From Quisquiliibacterium transsilvanicum (GTDB lineage Bacteria; Pseudomonadota; Gammaproteobacteria; Burkholderiales; Burkholderiaceae_E): DNA of 64,000 nucleotides. Position numbers and translations under genes: made by a program. The DNA is taken from the NCBI RefSeq assembly GCF_014202215.1, contig NZ_JACHGB010000001.1, positions 654,847-718,846 on the forward strand. Direction: 5' to 3'. A model generated the notes under the pieces. That model had not been told where the DNA came from. It was given only the letters and a program-made list of their open reading frames with translations, and did no database searches. Positions 29,014 through 38,186 of this stretch are shown here, in pieces. Position 1 is the first letter of the stretch, and every line of letters starts with the position of its first letter.

Positions 29014-29397
29014 TCAGGCCGTCTCGCCCTCGATCTGGTTCTTCAGCTTCTGGCTGGCATGGAAGGTCACGACTCGGCGCGCGGAGATGGGAATTTCCTC
29101 GCCCGTCTTGGGATTGCGCCCCGGACGCTGCGGCTTGTCGCGCAACTGGAAATTGCCGAAGCCCGAGAGCTTGACGCTCTCGCCGCGCTCAAGGGCGCCG
29201 CGAATCTCGTCGAAGAAGGTCTCGACCATGTCCTTGGCCTCCCGCTTGTTCAGGCCGACGCGCTCGAACAGCATCTCGGCGAGCTCGGCCTTGGTCAGCG
29301 TGAACGGCTCCTCCGCAATCTCGGCCTCGGTCAGCGGCGCCCTGGACGGGCCGGATTCGAGCGGGAGAAAGGTCATGGGCTGGCCAGGTGCGGTCAT
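29014..29397 (-). CDS. ihfA: Integration host factor alpha subunit
   Basis: DNA-bending nucleoid protein acting as a heterodimer with IhfB. The core [58 protein letters not shown] is typical, including the beta-arm proline region. The frame gives 127 residues from ATG 29397, longer than the usual about 100. The first 30 residues ([15 protein letters not shown]...) are a family-atypical extension; ATG 29376 and GTG 29421 are alternatives. The GTG would overlap the pheT stop. It follows pheT as in most proteobacteria. Confidence 0.93.
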   Translation of the reverse strand: MTAPGQPMTFLPLESGPSRAPLTEAEIAEEPFTLTKAELAEMLFERVGLNKREAKDMVETFFDEIRGALERGESVKLSGFGNFQLRDKPQRPGRNPKTGEEIPISARRVVTFHASQKLKNQIEGETA

Positions 29398-29413
29398 GTC
29401 CGGGGCGGGCTTG

Positions 29414-31819
29414 TCAGGCACCGGAGCGCAGCCGTGCGCCGAGGCTGCGGCCCACCCGGTCGACGATCGCTGCGATCAGGTCGTTGACTTCGGCATCGTT
29501 CAGGGTGCGCTGAGTATCTTGCATCCACAAACGGATGGCAAGGCTTTTTTCCTTATTTTCCAATCCCTTACCGCGATATTCGTCGAACAGGATGACGTTC
29601 CTGAGCAGCCCTCCGGAGGCGCATTCGACGCGCGCGGCTTCCACTTCGTCGAGCAGGCGCTGGGCCGGGATCGACTGGTCGACGACCAGCGCGAGGTCGC
29701 GCACCACCGGCGGGAACTTCGACACTGGCTCGAAGGACGGGACCGGCCGCGAGACCAGCGCGTCCATCTCGACTTCGAACAGCACCGGCGCCTGCGGCAG
29801 CTCGAGCGCCTGCTGCACCGCCGGGTGCAGGGTTCCGAGCCAGCCCACCGGGCGGCCGTCGAGCGTCAGGCGCGCACTGCGCCCCGGATGCAGCGCCGGA
29901 TGCTCGGCACGCTCCCAGCGCGGCGCCAGGCTGCCGAACAGCGCCAGGACGTCCGCCTTGACGTCGAAGAAATCGACCGCGCGGGCCGGCATCCCCCACT
30001 GCTCGTCGGCCGCCGGACCGTAGGCGATTCCGCCGAGCATCTCGGGCTGGCGTACTCCGTTGACCGCCAGCGGCCCCGGCTGCACCGATGGGTCGGCAGC
30101 GAACACCCTGCCCGCCTCGAACAGACGCACGCGCGTGGCGCGGCGGTTGAGGTTGGCGCGCAGGGTCTCGATGAGGCCGCCCCACAGCGTGGTGCGCATC
30201 ACGTCCATCTGCGCGGCGATCGGGTTCAGCAGGCGGATCGGCTCGTGCGTGCCCAGCATGCGGTCGAGCTCCGAGCCGACGAAGCTGTAGCCGATCACTT
30301 CCTGGTAATCGCGGGCGGCGATCGCGCGGCGCACGGCGAAGCGGCTGCGGCGGGCTTCGGGCTGCGCAAGCATCGGCAGAGATGCCCGCGGCGGGCGCAC
30401 CGGCAGGCGCTCGTAGCCCCACAGCCGCACCACCTCCTCGATCAGGTCCTCCTCGATCTGGAGGTCGAAGCGGTAGGACGGCGGAGTCACCACGAAGTGG
30501 TCGCCCTCGCGCCGCGCGGGCAGCTGCAGACGCTGGAAGGCCTGTGCGATCTCGGCCTCGGAGATCTCGATGCCGATCACCTTGCGCGCGCGGGCGATGC
30601 GCATCGACACCGGCTTGCGCTCGGGAAGCCCGGTGATCGTGTCGTCCACCGGCGCGGCCTGCCCGCCGCAGATCTCGAGGATCAGGCGCGACAGGTACTC
30701 CAGGTGATCCACGGTGCTCGCCGGATCGACCCCGCGCTCGAAACGCTGTGCCGCATCGGTGGAGAAGTTGTACCGGCGCGCACGGCCGGCGATCGCCGCC
30801 GGCCACCAGAAGGCCGCTTCGACGTAGATGGCGGTGGTGTCCAGCGACACCGCGGTGCTGGCGCCGCCCATGATTCCGGCCAGGCTCTCGACCTGACCGG
30901 ATGCGTCGGCGATCACGCCCACCTGCGGGTCGAGCTCGATGACCTGCCCGTTCAGCAGCTCGAGCTGTTCGCCATCGCGGCCCCAGCGCACCTGCAGCCC
31001 GCCGGCGATCTTGTGCAGGTCGAAGATGTGCGAAGGCCGGCCCAGCTCGAGCATCACGTAGTTGGAGATGTCGACCAGCGCGGAGATGGGGCGCTGCCCT
31101 GCCCGCTCGAGGCGGCGCTTCATCCAGTCGGGCGTCGCCGCCCTGGCATCGACACCTCGGATCACGCGGCCGGAGAAGCGCCCGCACAGGTCGGGCGCCT
31201 CGATGCTCACGGGCAGCTTCTCGGCAAGCGTCACCGCCACCGGCGCGAACGAGGGCACCGAGAGCGCCGCGCCGCTGAGCGCAGCCACCTCGCGGGCGAT
31301 GCCCTGCACCCCGAAGCAGTGCGCGAGATTGGGCGTGAGCTTCAGCAGGAAGACCTGGTCCTCGAGCTGCAGGTACTTGCGGATGTCGGCGCCCACCGGC
31401 GCATCTGCCGGCAGCAGCAGCAGGCCGCCGTGGTCCTCGGACAGGCCAAGCTCGCGCGCCGAGCACAGCATGCCGTTGCTGTCGACGCCACGCATCGTCA
31501 CCGGCCTGATCGCGAAGCCCCCGGGCAGCACTGCGCCGGGCAGCGCGCACGGCACGCGCACGCCGGGCGCCACGTTGGGCGCGCCGCAGACGATCGACTG
31601 GACGCCGGAGCCGGTGTCCACCTCGCAGACGTTGAGCTTGTCGGCGTTCGGGTGCCGGGTCACCGACAGCACGTGCCCGACCACCACGCCGCTGAACGGC
31701 GGCGCCGCAGGAGTCACCTCCTCGACCTCGAGCCCGGCCATCGTCAGGCGCTCGGCCAGCTGTTCGGTGGACCACTCCGGGTTGCAGAAGCTGCGCAGCC
31801 AGCTCTCGGGAAACTTCAT
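29414..31819 (-). CDS. pheT: Phenylalanyl-tRNA synthetase beta subunit
   Basis: 801 residues, standard bacterial length. The N-terminus [20 protein letters not shown] is followed by a tRNA-binding OB fold (about 40-150), the B3/B4 region with [12 protein letters not shown]5, and the C-terminal FDX-ACB domain from about 705 ([20 protein letters not shown] to the end). It forms the alpha2-beta2 enzyme with pheS. ATG 31819 fits the conserved N-terminus; a longer frame would overlap pheS. Confidence 0.97.
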   Translation of the reverse strand: MKFPESWLRSFCNPEWSTEQLAERLTMAGLEVEEVTPAAPPFSGVVVGHVLSVTRHPNADKLNVCEVDTGSGVQSIVCGAPNVAPGVRVPCALPGAVLPGGFAIRPVTMRGVDSNGMLCSARELGLSEDHGGLLLLPADAPVGADIRKYLQLEDQVFLLKLTPNLAHCFGVQGIAREVAALSGAALSVPSFAPVAVTLAEKLPVSIEAPDLCGRFSGRVIRGVDARAATPDWMKRRLERAGQRPISALVDISNYVMLELGRPSHIFDLHKIAGGLQVRWGRDGEQLELLNGQVIELDPQVGVIADASGQVESLAGIMGGASTAVSLDTTAIYVEAAFWWPAAIAGRARRYNFSTDAAQRFERGVDPASTVDHLEYLSRLILEICGGQAAPVDDTITGLPERKPVSMRIARARKVIGIEISEAEIAQAFQRLQLPARREGDHFVVTPPSYRFDLQIEEDLIEEVVRLWGYERLPVRPPRASLPMLAQPEARRSRFAVRRAIAARDYQEVIGYSFVGSELDRMLGTHEPIRLLNPIAAQMDVMRTTLWGGLIETLRANLNRRATRVRLFEAGRVFAADPSVQPGPLAVNGVRQPEMLGGIAYGPAADEQWGMPARAVDFFDVKADVLALFGSLAPRWERAEHPALHPGRSARLTLDGRPVGWLGTLHPAVQQALELPQAPVLFEVEMDALVSRPVPSFEPVSKFPPVVRDLALVVDQSIPAQRLLDEVEAARVECASGGLLRNVILFDEYRGKGLENKEKSLAIRLWMQDTQRTLNDAEVNDLIAAIVDRVGRSLGARLRSGA

Positions 31820-31904
31820 CGCTCGGTCTCGATTCGAAAGGTTCGTCCGGGGCGCCCGCGCACGCAGGCGCGGGCCGATGGCGGCGTCGCCGCCGAAGCG
31901 TCGG

Positions 31905-32924
31905 TCAGGGGTTGAACTGCGCGAGGAAGCGCAGGTCGTTCTCGTAGAAGAGGCGCAGATCGCCGACGCCGTAGCGCAGCATCGCGAGGCGCTCGACCCC
32001 CGAGCCAAAGGCGAAGCCGATGTAGCGCTCAGGGTCGAGCCCGTAGTTGCGCATCACGGTGGGGTGCACCTGTCCGGAACCCGACACCTCGAGCCAGCGC
32101 CCGGCCAGCGGGCCGGTATGGAAGCGCATGTCGATTTCGGCCGAGGGCTCGGTGAACGGGAAGTAGGACGGACGGAAGCGCACGTCGAGCTCGTCAGTTT
32201 CGAAGAACTTGCGCAGGAAGTCGGTGTAGACGCTCTTGAGGTCGGTGAAGCTGATGTCCTCGTCGACCCACAGCCCCTCGAACTGGTGGAACATCGGCGA
32301 GTGGGTCGCGTCCGAGTCCACGCGGTAGGTCTTGCCGGGGGCGATCACCTTGATCGGCGGCGCATGCATGCGCGCATAGCGGATCTGCACCGGGCTGGTG
32401 TGCGTGCGCAGCACCAGTCCCTGTCCCTGGGCGTCGGTGCCCTCGACGTAGAAGGTGTCGTGCATCGAGCGCGCCGGATGATTCTCCGGCGTGTTCAGCG
32501 CGGTGAAGTTGTAGAAATCCTCCTCGATCTCCGGGCCATCAGCGACGTCGAAGCCGATGGAACGGAAGATCGCCTCGATGCGCTCGATGGTCAGCGTGAT
32601 CGGGTGCAATCCGCCGCGCCCGCTGCCGCGCCCCGGCAGCGTTACGTCGATCGCCTCCTGAGCGAGCCGGGCGTCGAGCTCGGCCTTGGCCAGCGCCGCC
32701 TCGCGCTCGTTCAGCAGCGCCTCGATCGCCTGCTTGGCCTGGTTGAGCTCCTTGCCCAGGCGCGCGCGTTCCTCGGGCGAGAGCTTGCCCAGCGTCTTCA
32801 TCCGCTGGGTCAGCAGGCCCTCCTTGCCGAGGAAGCGCGCCTTGACGTTGGCCAGCGCGGCTGAATCGGCGGCTGCGATCGCGCTGCGCGCCTCGTCGAC
32901 GATGTTCTGGAGGGATGCGTCCAT
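31905..32924 (-). CDS. pheS: Phenylalanyl-tRNA synthetase alpha subunit
   Basis: 339-residue catalytic subunit of the class II Phe-tRNA synthetase. The N-terminal coiled coil (residues about 1-85, [20 protein letters not shown]) binds tRNA. The catalytic core has the class II motifs [53 protein letters not shown] and the motif 3 region [18 protein letters not shown]. The ATG follows an intrinsic terminator located between rplT and pheS. Confidence 0.98.
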   Translation of the reverse strand: MDASLQNIVDEARSAIAAADSAALANVKARFLGKEGLLTQRMKTLGKLSPEERARLGKELNQAKQAIEALLNEREAALAKAELDARLAQEAIDVTLPGRGSGRGGLHPITLTIERIEAIFRSIGFDVADGPEIEEDFYNFTALNTPENHPARSMHDTFYVEGTDAQGQGLVLRTHTSPVQIRYARMHAPPIKVIAPGKTYRVDSDATHSPMFHQFEGLWVDEDISFTDLKSVYTDFLRKFFETDELDVRFRPSYFPFTEPSAEIDMRFHTGPLAGRWLEVSGSGQVHPTVMRNYGLDPERYIGFAFGSGVERLAMLRYGVGDLRLFYENDLRFLAQFNP

Positions 32925-32950
32925 CGGCTCGGATCCGGGGAGGGGTACGG

Positions 32951-32982
32951 TGAAATGAAAACGGGGCCACCAAGGCCCCGTC
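32951..32982 (-). terminator. Attenuator-like terminator upstream of pheS
   Basis: On the minus strand ACGGGGCC and GGCCCCGT (32974-32981 and 32961-32968) form an 8-bp stem with a 5-base loop, followed by TTTTCATTTC. It lies between rplT and pheS, 27 bases before the pheS start. Position and structure suggest partial termination or attenuation of pheST, as at the E. coli pheST locus, but no phenylalanine-rich leader peptide is seen before it. Confidence 0.7.
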
Positions 32983-33036
32983 CGCTTCCGGCTGGCCGCG
33001 GCAGCCAGGCCGCCGCGGCAGTGTGCCGGAGTGTGC

Positions 33037-33399
33037 TCAGGCGGCGCCGAGCGAAGCCTTGACCTTGCCGACGATCGCGGCAAAGCCCGGCTTGTCATTG
33101 ACGGCGAGCTCGGCCAGCACCTTGCGGTCCAGGCCGATCGCAGCCTTGTTCAGGCCGTTGATGAACACGCTGTACGTGATGCCGTGCTCACGCGCCGCGG
33201 CATTGATCCGGGCGATCCAGAGCGAGCGGAACACGCGCTTCTTGGTGCGGCGGTCGCGGTAGGCGTACTGGCCAGCGCGCATGACCGCCTGGACGGCGAT
33301 GCGATAGACGTTGCCGCGGCGGCCGCGGTAACCCTTGGCCCGCTCGAGAACCTTCTTGTGACGCGCCCGCGCCGTTACTCCACGTTTGACTCTAGGCAT
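33037..33399 (-). CDS. rplT: 50S ribosomal protein L20
   Basis: 120 residues, standard. The basic N-terminus [20 protein letters not shown] and [20 protein letters not shown] are conserved bL20 features; the globular C-terminal domain has [17 protein letters not shown]. It follows rpmI by 12 bases and is followed by the pheS attenuator-like hairpin. Confidence 0.98.
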   Translation of the reverse strand: MPRVKRGVTARARHKKVLERAKGYRGRRGNVYRIAVQAVMRAGQYAYRDRRTKKRVFRSLWIARINAAAREHGITYSVFINGLNKAAIGLDRKVLAELAVNDKPGFAAIVGKVKASLGAA

Positions 33400-33411
33400 T
33401 CAAGTTCTCCG

Positions 33412-33609
33412 TCAGGCGTACGGCAGCATCGAGCGAACGGACTCGACGTTGGTCGAATGGACCTCGGTCGTGCCGCGCAGCTGGCGCTTGTTCTTCGTGG
33501 TCTTCTTCGTGAGGATGTGACGCTTGAACGCCTGTCCCCGCTTGACGGTACCGCCTGCGCGCACGCGGAATCTCTTCGCTGCGCCTTTCTTGGTTTTCAT
33601 CTTGGGCAT
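33412..33609 (-). CDS. rpmI: 50S ribosomal protein L35
   Basis: 65-residue bL35: [40 protein letters not shown] and a short tail. Clear AAGGAAG-type ribosome-binding sequence upstream (GAAGGAAGAGC). The 126-base gap to infC contains a small GGGGCTTGCCCC hairpin at about 33696-33710 that may belong to L20 feedback control; this is only a suggestion. Confidence 0.97.
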   Translation of the reverse strand: MPKMKTKKGAAKRFRVRAGGTVKRGQAFKRHILTKKTTKNKRQLRGTTEVHSTNVESVRSMLPYA

Positions 33610-33735
33610 GTGGGCCCTGCTCTTCCTTCTAATGCCTTGTCGGGTGTCCGGATCACCGCCCGGAACTTCAACGACCCGCTCGGCTTCTTTCGTCGGGGCA
33701 AGCCCCGCTCGAATCCAACAGCCTCCCCGGAAGAA

Positions 33736-34257
33736 TCACTTCTTCTTCTTGGGGGAGACCACCATGATCATCTGCCTGCCTTCCAGCTTGGGCATCTGCT
33801 CGACCTGGCCGATCTCCTCGAGATCGTCCCGGACGCGCTCCAGCAGGCGATAACCGAATTCCTGGTGGGCCATCTCGCGGCCCCGGAAACGCAGCGTGAT
33901 CTTCGCCTTGTCGCCTTCTTCGAGGAACCGGATCAGGTTGCGCAACTTGATCTGGTAGTCGCCTTCGTCGGTACCGGGCCGGAACTTGACTTCCTTGACC
34001 TGGATGATCTTCTGCTTCTGGCGTGCGTCATGGGCCCGCTTCTGCTCCTGATACTTGAACTTTCCATAGTCCATCAGGCGGCAGACCGGCGGCTGGGCAG
34101 TCGGCGCGATCTCGACGAGATCGACGTCGGCTTCCTCGGCCATGCGCATGGCGTCGCGATAAGTGACGACTCCGATCGGCTCGTTGTCGATGCCGACGAG
34201 GCGGACCTCTGAAGCGGTGATTTCACCGTTGAGGCGATGCGAACGTTCGGTAGCTAT
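33736..34257 (-). CDS. infC: Translation initiation factor IF-3, AUA start
   Basis: 173 residues. The N-domain is [20 protein letters not shown], the linker [16 protein letters not shown], and the C-domain [20 protein letters not shown] plus [14 protein letters not shown]. No ATG, GTG or TTG lies at the conserved N-terminus. The codon before ATERSHR is ATA, preceded by TGGAGA with 7-base spacing, and relatives begin M-A-T-[ED]-[KR]-S-H-R. An AUA start is therefore most likely. infC is known for rare start codons that IF-3 itself rejects, giving autoregulation. It follows thrS by 46 bases. Confidence 0.93.
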   Translation of the reverse strand: MATERSHRLNGEITASEVRLVGIDNEPIGVVTYRDAMRMAEEADVDLVEIAPTAQPPVCRLMDYGKFKYQEQKRAHDARQKQKIIQVKEVKFRPGTDEGDYQIKLRNLIRFLEEGDKAKITLRFRGREMAHQEFGYRLLERVRDDLEEIGQVEQMPKLEGRQMIMVVSPKKKK

Positions 34258-34303
34258 GCTGCGTTCTCCATTGGTTTGGTTCAGGGCAACGCCGCCCCAG
34301 GGT

Positions 34304-36262
34304 TCAGGCCTGCCTGGGCAGGGGCATGGCGCGCCTCGCGTCCACGTCCTGCGCGAGGCGCGCGGCGAACTCCTCCACCGTCATCACCCCGAGATCCAGA
34401 CCGCCGCGCGCACGCACGGCAACCTTGCCCGCCTGCTTCTCCTTGTCGCCCACCACGAGGATGTACGGCAGCTTCTGCAGGCTCAACTCGCGGATTTTAT
34501 AGTTGATCTTCTCGTTGCGCAAATCGGTCTGAACCCTAAACCCTTGTTTTCTCAGCGTTTGTGCAACGGATTGCGCATAGTCGGCCTGGGCGTCGGTGAT
34601 GCAGGCCACCGCAGCCTGCACCGGCGCGAGCCACATGGGCATGGCGCCGGCGTGATTCTCGATCAGGATGCCGATGAAACGCTCGAGCGACCCGACGATT
34701 GCGCGATGGAGCATCACTGGCGTGCGCCGGGAGTTGTCCTCGGCGACGTACTCGGCGCCCAGGCGCTCCGCCATGTTGAAGTCGACCTGGATCGTGCCGC
34801 ACTGCCATTGGCGGCCGAGGGCGTCCTTCAGCGTGTACTCGATCTTCGGGCCATAGAAGGCACCCTCGCCCGGCGACACGGTGAAGTCCAGGCCGGAACG
34901 GCGCAGCGACTCCATCAGCGCCTGCTCCGCCCTGCCCCACAACTCGTCGCTGCCCACGCGCTTGTCGGGGCGGGTGGCCACCTTGTAGAGGATGTCGGTG
35001 AAGCCGAAGTCGGTGTAGACCTGCTGCAGCTGCTCGGTGAAGGCGACGCACTCGTCGAGGATCTGGTCCTCGGTGCAGAACACGTGGCCGTCGTCCTGCG
35101 TGAAGCCGCGCACCCGCAGGATGCCGTGCAGCGCGCCGGAGGGCTCGTTGCGATGGCACTGCCCGAACTCCCCATAGCGCAGCGGCAGCTCTCGGTAGGA
35201 GCGCAGACCGGTCTTGAAGATCTGGACGTGACCGGGGCAGTTCATCGGCTTGAGCGCGTAGTGCCTGTTCTCCGACTCGGTCGTGAACATGTTCTCGCGA
35301 TAGTTGTCCCAGTGGCCGGTGCGTTCCCAAAGGCTGCGGTCGAGGATCTGCGGACCCTTCACCTCCTGGTATCCGCTGTCGCGGTAGACGCCGCGCATGT
35401 ACTGCTCGACCGCCTGCCAGATCGCCCAGCCCTTCGGATGCCAGAACACCAGCCCGGGCGCCTCGTCCTGCATGTGGAAGAGGTCGAGCTCGCGGCCCAG
35501 CCGGCGGTGGTCGCGCTTCTCCGCCTCTTCGAGCATGTGCAGGTAGGCATCCTGGTCCTTCTGGCTGATCCAGGCGGTGCCGTAGATGCGCTGGAGCATC
35601 TCGTTCTTCGAGTCACCACGCCAGTAGGCGCCGGCCAGCTTCATCAGCTTGAAGACCTTCAGGCGGCCGGTGGCCGGAACGTGCGGTCCGCGGCAGAGAT
35701 CGATGAACCCGCCCTCGCGATACAGCGAGATGCGCTCGCCCGCGGGAATCGACCCGATGATCTCGGCCTTGTACTTCTCGCCGATGCCCTCGAAGAAACG
35801 CACCGCCTCGTCGCGGTCCCACTCCTCGCGCACCACCGGCTCGTCCCTGGCTGCGAGCTCGCGCATCTTCTCCTCGATGGCAGCGAGATCCTCGGGCGTG
35901 AACGGGCGCTTGTAGGAGAAGTCGTAGTAGAAGCCGTTGTCGATCACCGGGCCGATCGTGACCTGGGCGTCGGGGAACAGCGTCTTCACCGCGTAGGCCA
36001 GCAGGTGGGCAGTGGAGTGGCGGATGATCTCCAGCCCTTCGGAGTCGCGCTCGGTGACGATCGCGAGCTGCGCGTCGCGCGCGATCCGGTGGCTGGTGTC
36101 CACCAGCTCGCCGTCGACCCGGCCGGCGAGCGCTGCCTTGGCCAGCCCCGGCCCGATGGAGCGCGCCACCTCGGCCACCGTCACGGGACCGGGGAATTCG
36201 CGCACCGACCCGTCGGGAAGCGTGACCTTGACCGGTGCATCGACAACTGCGTTCTCGCCCAT
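34304..36262 (-). CDS. thrS: Threonyl-tRNA synthetase
   Basis: 652 residues. An N-terminal TGS domain ([20 protein letters not shown]) is followed by the editing domain with [14 protein letters not shown] and the zinc/editing cysteine region [13 protein letters not shown], the catalytic domain with [32 protein letters not shown] and [12 protein letters not shown], and the anticodon-binding domain [12 protein letters not shown]. The second ATG (36262) is preferred because GAGG is well spaced from it; the first ATG at 36271 directly abuts GAGG. It is the first gene of the thrS-infC-rpmI-rplT-pheST-ihfA run. Confidence 0.97.
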   Translation of the reverse strand: MGENAVVDAPVKVTLPDGSVREFPGPVTVAEVARSIGPGLAKAALAGRVDGELVDTSHRIARDAQLAIVTERDSEGLEIIRHSTAHLLAYAVKTLFPDAQVTIGPVIDNGFYYDFSYKRPFTPEDLAAIEEKMRELAARDEPVVREEWDRDEAVRFFEGIGEKYKAEIIGSIPAGERISLYREGGFIDLCRGPHVPATGRLKVFKLMKLAGAYWRGDSKNEMLQRIYGTAWISQKDQDAYLHMLEEAEKRDHRRLGRELDLFHMQDEAPGLVFWHPKGWAIWQAVEQYMRGVYRDSGYQEVKGPQILDRSLWERTGHWDNYRENMFTTESENRHYALKPMNCPGHVQIFKTGLRSYRELPLRYGEFGQCHRNEPSGALHGILRVRGFTQDDGHVFCTEDQILDECVAFTEQLQQVYTDFGFTDILYKVATRPDKRVGSDELWGRAEQALMESLRRSGLDFTVSPGEGAFYGPKIEYTLKDALGRQWQCGTIQVDFNMAERLGAEYVAEDNSRRTPVMLHRAIVGSLERFIGILIENHAGAMPMWLAPVQAAVACITDAQADYAQSVAQTLRKQGFRVQTDLRNEKINYKIRELSLQKLPYILVVGDKEKQAGKVAVRARGGLDLGVMTVEEFAARLAQDVDARRAMPLPRQA

Positions 36263-36321
36263 CTGCTGCATCCTCGGAGACCCGGCCTTGCGTGCGTGGC
36301 GCCGGCCGGCGGTGTGAACCC

Positions 36322-36350
36322 GATCACGATCGGATCACGATCGGATCACG
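36322..36350. repeat. 11-base tandem repeat in the thrS leader
   Basis: GATCACGATCG occurs twice in full (36322-36332, 36333-36343) and a third time in part. It lies between the upstream terminator and the thrS start. CGATCG makes each unit partly self-complementary. No function can be assigned. Confidence 0.8.
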
Positions 36351-36357
36351 GGACTGG

Positions 36358-36390
36358 AAAAACAAAAAGCGCGGCCGGGGCCGCGCTTTT
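36358..36390 (-). terminator. Terminator between tRNA-Val and thrS
   Basis: On the minus strand a perfect 11-bp stem (36380-36390 with 36365-36375) and a 4-base loop are followed by a T-rich tract (36368-36358, interrupted by one G). It should end the tRNA-Val transcript. The plus strand also has four T at the stem end. Confidence 0.85.
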
Positions 36391-36600
36391 CGATTGGGGA
36401 CAAAAGGAAGCTCGACCTGGCGTCAGGACTCCGGCGACGGCTGAGTTCGCGGTGTCATAACCGACATGATCGACGGGCCCTTTCTCTCGCCCTCGCGGCG
36501 CCCAGGTCGTTGCCGCCCTGATGCCACGTTGTTGCCACACTGCTGCAGGTTCAGATCGGGAGAACCCGGTCCCGGGAAGCGCGAGGCTTCCCGGGGTATC

Positions 36601-36677
36601 TGGTAGGCGCGATTGGACTCGAACCAACGACCCCCACCATGTCAAGGTGGTGCTCTAACCAGCTGAGCTACGCGCCT
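36601..36677 (-). tRNA. tRNA-Val (anticodon GAC)
   Basis: 77 bases with encoded CCA. The acceptor stem AGGCGCG pairs with CGCGCCT, the D-arm is AGCTCAGCTGGTTAGAGC, the anticodon stem CCACC/GGTGG closes loop TTGACAT (anticodon GAC), and the T-arm has GTTCGAGTC. Confidence 0.97.
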
Positions 36678-36809
36678 GCAAACCGAGAATATAGCACATC
36701 TTTGCAGCCGGTTTTCAAGCCCCACTGCGAGTCACGACGATGGCCGAATGCCCCGGTCCGGCAGCATTGACGGCCCGCGCCGGCGGGCATAAGCTCGTGC
36801 GACAGGTAT

Positions 36810-36833
36810 ATCGCTTCATAACGATGTAGCGAT
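36810..36833. promoter_or_regulatory. Dyad upstream of the SQR gene
   Basis: ATCGCT (36810-36815) and AGCGAT (36828-36833) flank inner half-sites CAT and ATG, giving an imperfect 24-base dyad in an AT-richer patch about 80 bases upstream of the sulfide:quinone oxidoreductase start. It has the shape of an operator for a dimeric regulator. No regulator gene is adjacent, so the binder is unknown. Confidence 0.45.
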
Positions 36834-36911
36834 TTGCACGCCTGGCGCCGATGCATCGGCCGACGCGACGCAGGGCGCCGTCACCCGCAAGGGCTCAAAG
36901 GAGCAGCACAG

Positions 36912-38186
36912 ATGGCTCATATCGTGATTCTGGGCGCCGGACTCGGCGGAATGTCGATGGCCTACGAGATGAAGGCGATGGCGCGGCCCGATGACAAGGT
37001 CACCGTGATCTCGCGCGACGCGAGCTTTCATTTCGTGCCCTCGAATCCCTGGGTGGCGGTCGACTGGCGCAAGCGCAAGGACATCGAGATCGACCCCGCC
37101 GGTCCGCTTGCGCGCAAGGGCATCGACTTCATCGCCGTGGGCGCGAAGCGCGTGGACCCGGAAGGCAACCGCATCGTCCTCGAAGACGACCGGATCGTCG
37201 AGTACGACTACCTCGTGATCGCAACGGGACCGAAGCTCGCATTCGACGAGATCCCCGGCCTCGGTCCGCACGAAGGATTCACGCAGTCGATCTGCCACGT
37301 CGATCACGCCGAGACGGCCGAGCGGACCTGGCAGCGCTTCGTCGCCGATCCCGGCCCGATCGTCGTCGGCGCAGTACAGGGCGCATCGTGCTTCGGCCCC
37401 GCCTACGAGTTCGCAATGATCATGGAGACCGACCTGCGCCGCCGCAAGATCCGCGACCGCGTGCCGATGACCTTCGTGACCTCCGAGCCGTACGTGGGCC
37501 ACCTGGGACTTGGCGGCGTCGGGGACTCGAAGGGCATGCTCGAATCGATCTTCCGCGAGCGCCATATCCGCTGGATCTGCAACGCCAAGGTCGACAGGGT
37601 CGAGGACGGCGTGATGCACGTGATCGAGCACGATGAGGACGGCAAGGAGAAGAAACGCCACGAGCTCCCCTTCAAGTATTCGATGATGCTGCCGGCCTTC
37701 AAGGGAATCGACGCCGTCTTCGGGATCGATGGGCTGACCAACCCGCGCGGCTTCATCACCATCGACGCGCACCAGCGCAACGCGAAATACCGCAACGTGT
37801 TCGCCATCGGCGTGTGCGTCGCGATTCCGCCGGTGGAGTCGACGCCGGTTCCAGTGGGCACGCCGAAGACCGGCTACATGATCGAGTCGATGGTCACCGC
37901 GACCGCGCACAACATCCGCGCGCTGCTCGACGGCGCCGAGCCGCGCGAGCGCGCCACCTGGAACGCGGTATGCCTTGCGGACTTCGGCGACACGGGAGCC
38001 GCCTTCGTCGCGCTGCCTCAGATCCCGCCGCGCAACGTCAACTGGTTCTCGCAGGGCAAGTGGGTGCACCTGGCCAAGATCGGCTTCGAGAAGTACTTCA
38101 TGCACAAGATGCGCAACGGGACCACCGAGCCGGTCTACGAGCGCGTGGTGATGAAGGCCGTCGGGCTGGCGAAGCTCAAGCCCTAG
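36912..38186 (+). CDS. sqr: Sulfide:quinone oxidoreductase
   Basis: 424-residue membrane-associated FAD enzyme that oxidises sulfide and passes electrons to quinone. The FAD motif is VILGAGLGGMSMAYE. Three cysteines stand where the Acidithiobacillus ferrooxidans enzyme has its catalytic set: TQSICHVDHAE, GASCFGPAYE and WNAVCLADFGD. Other matches are VAIPPVESTPVPVGTPKTGY and QIPPRNVNWFSQGKWVHLAK, and the C-terminal amphipathic KIGFEKYFMHKM that anchors the enzyme to the membrane. AAAGGAG precedes the ATG at 36912. It stands alone, with no sulfur dioxygenase or rhodanese gene beside it, suggesting detoxification or auxiliary energy use. Confidence 0.93.
   Translation: MAHIVILGAGLGGMSMAYEMKAMARPDDKVTVISRDASFHFVPSNPWVAVDWRKRKDIEIDPAGPLARKGIDFIAVGAKRVDPEGNRIVLEDDRIVEYDYLVIATGPKLAFDEIPGLGPHEGFTQSICHVDHAETAERTWQRFVADPGPIVVGAVQGASCFGPAYEFAMIMETDLRRRKIRDRVPMTFVTSEPYVGHLGLGGVGDSKGMLESIFRERHIRWICNAKVDRVEDGVMHVIEHDEDGKEKKRHELPFKYSMMLPAFKGIDAVFGIDGLTNPRGFITIDAHQRNAKYRNVFAIGVCVAIPPVESTPVPVGTPKTGYMIESMVTATAHNIRALLDGAEPRERATWNAVCLADFGDTGAAFVALPQIPPRNVNWFSQGKWVHLAKIGFEKYFMHKMRNGTTEPVYERVVMKAVGLAKLKP

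Noticed and set aside
32925-33036. pheM-like leader peptide before pheS
   Set aside because: The few Phe codons lie after the terminator stem and no start codon and ribosome-binding sequence open a suitable frame.
33736-34149. infC starting at the first ATG (34149)
   Set aside because: It would remove the conserved N-terminal domain segment [18 protein letters not shown] that is encoded in frame upstream.
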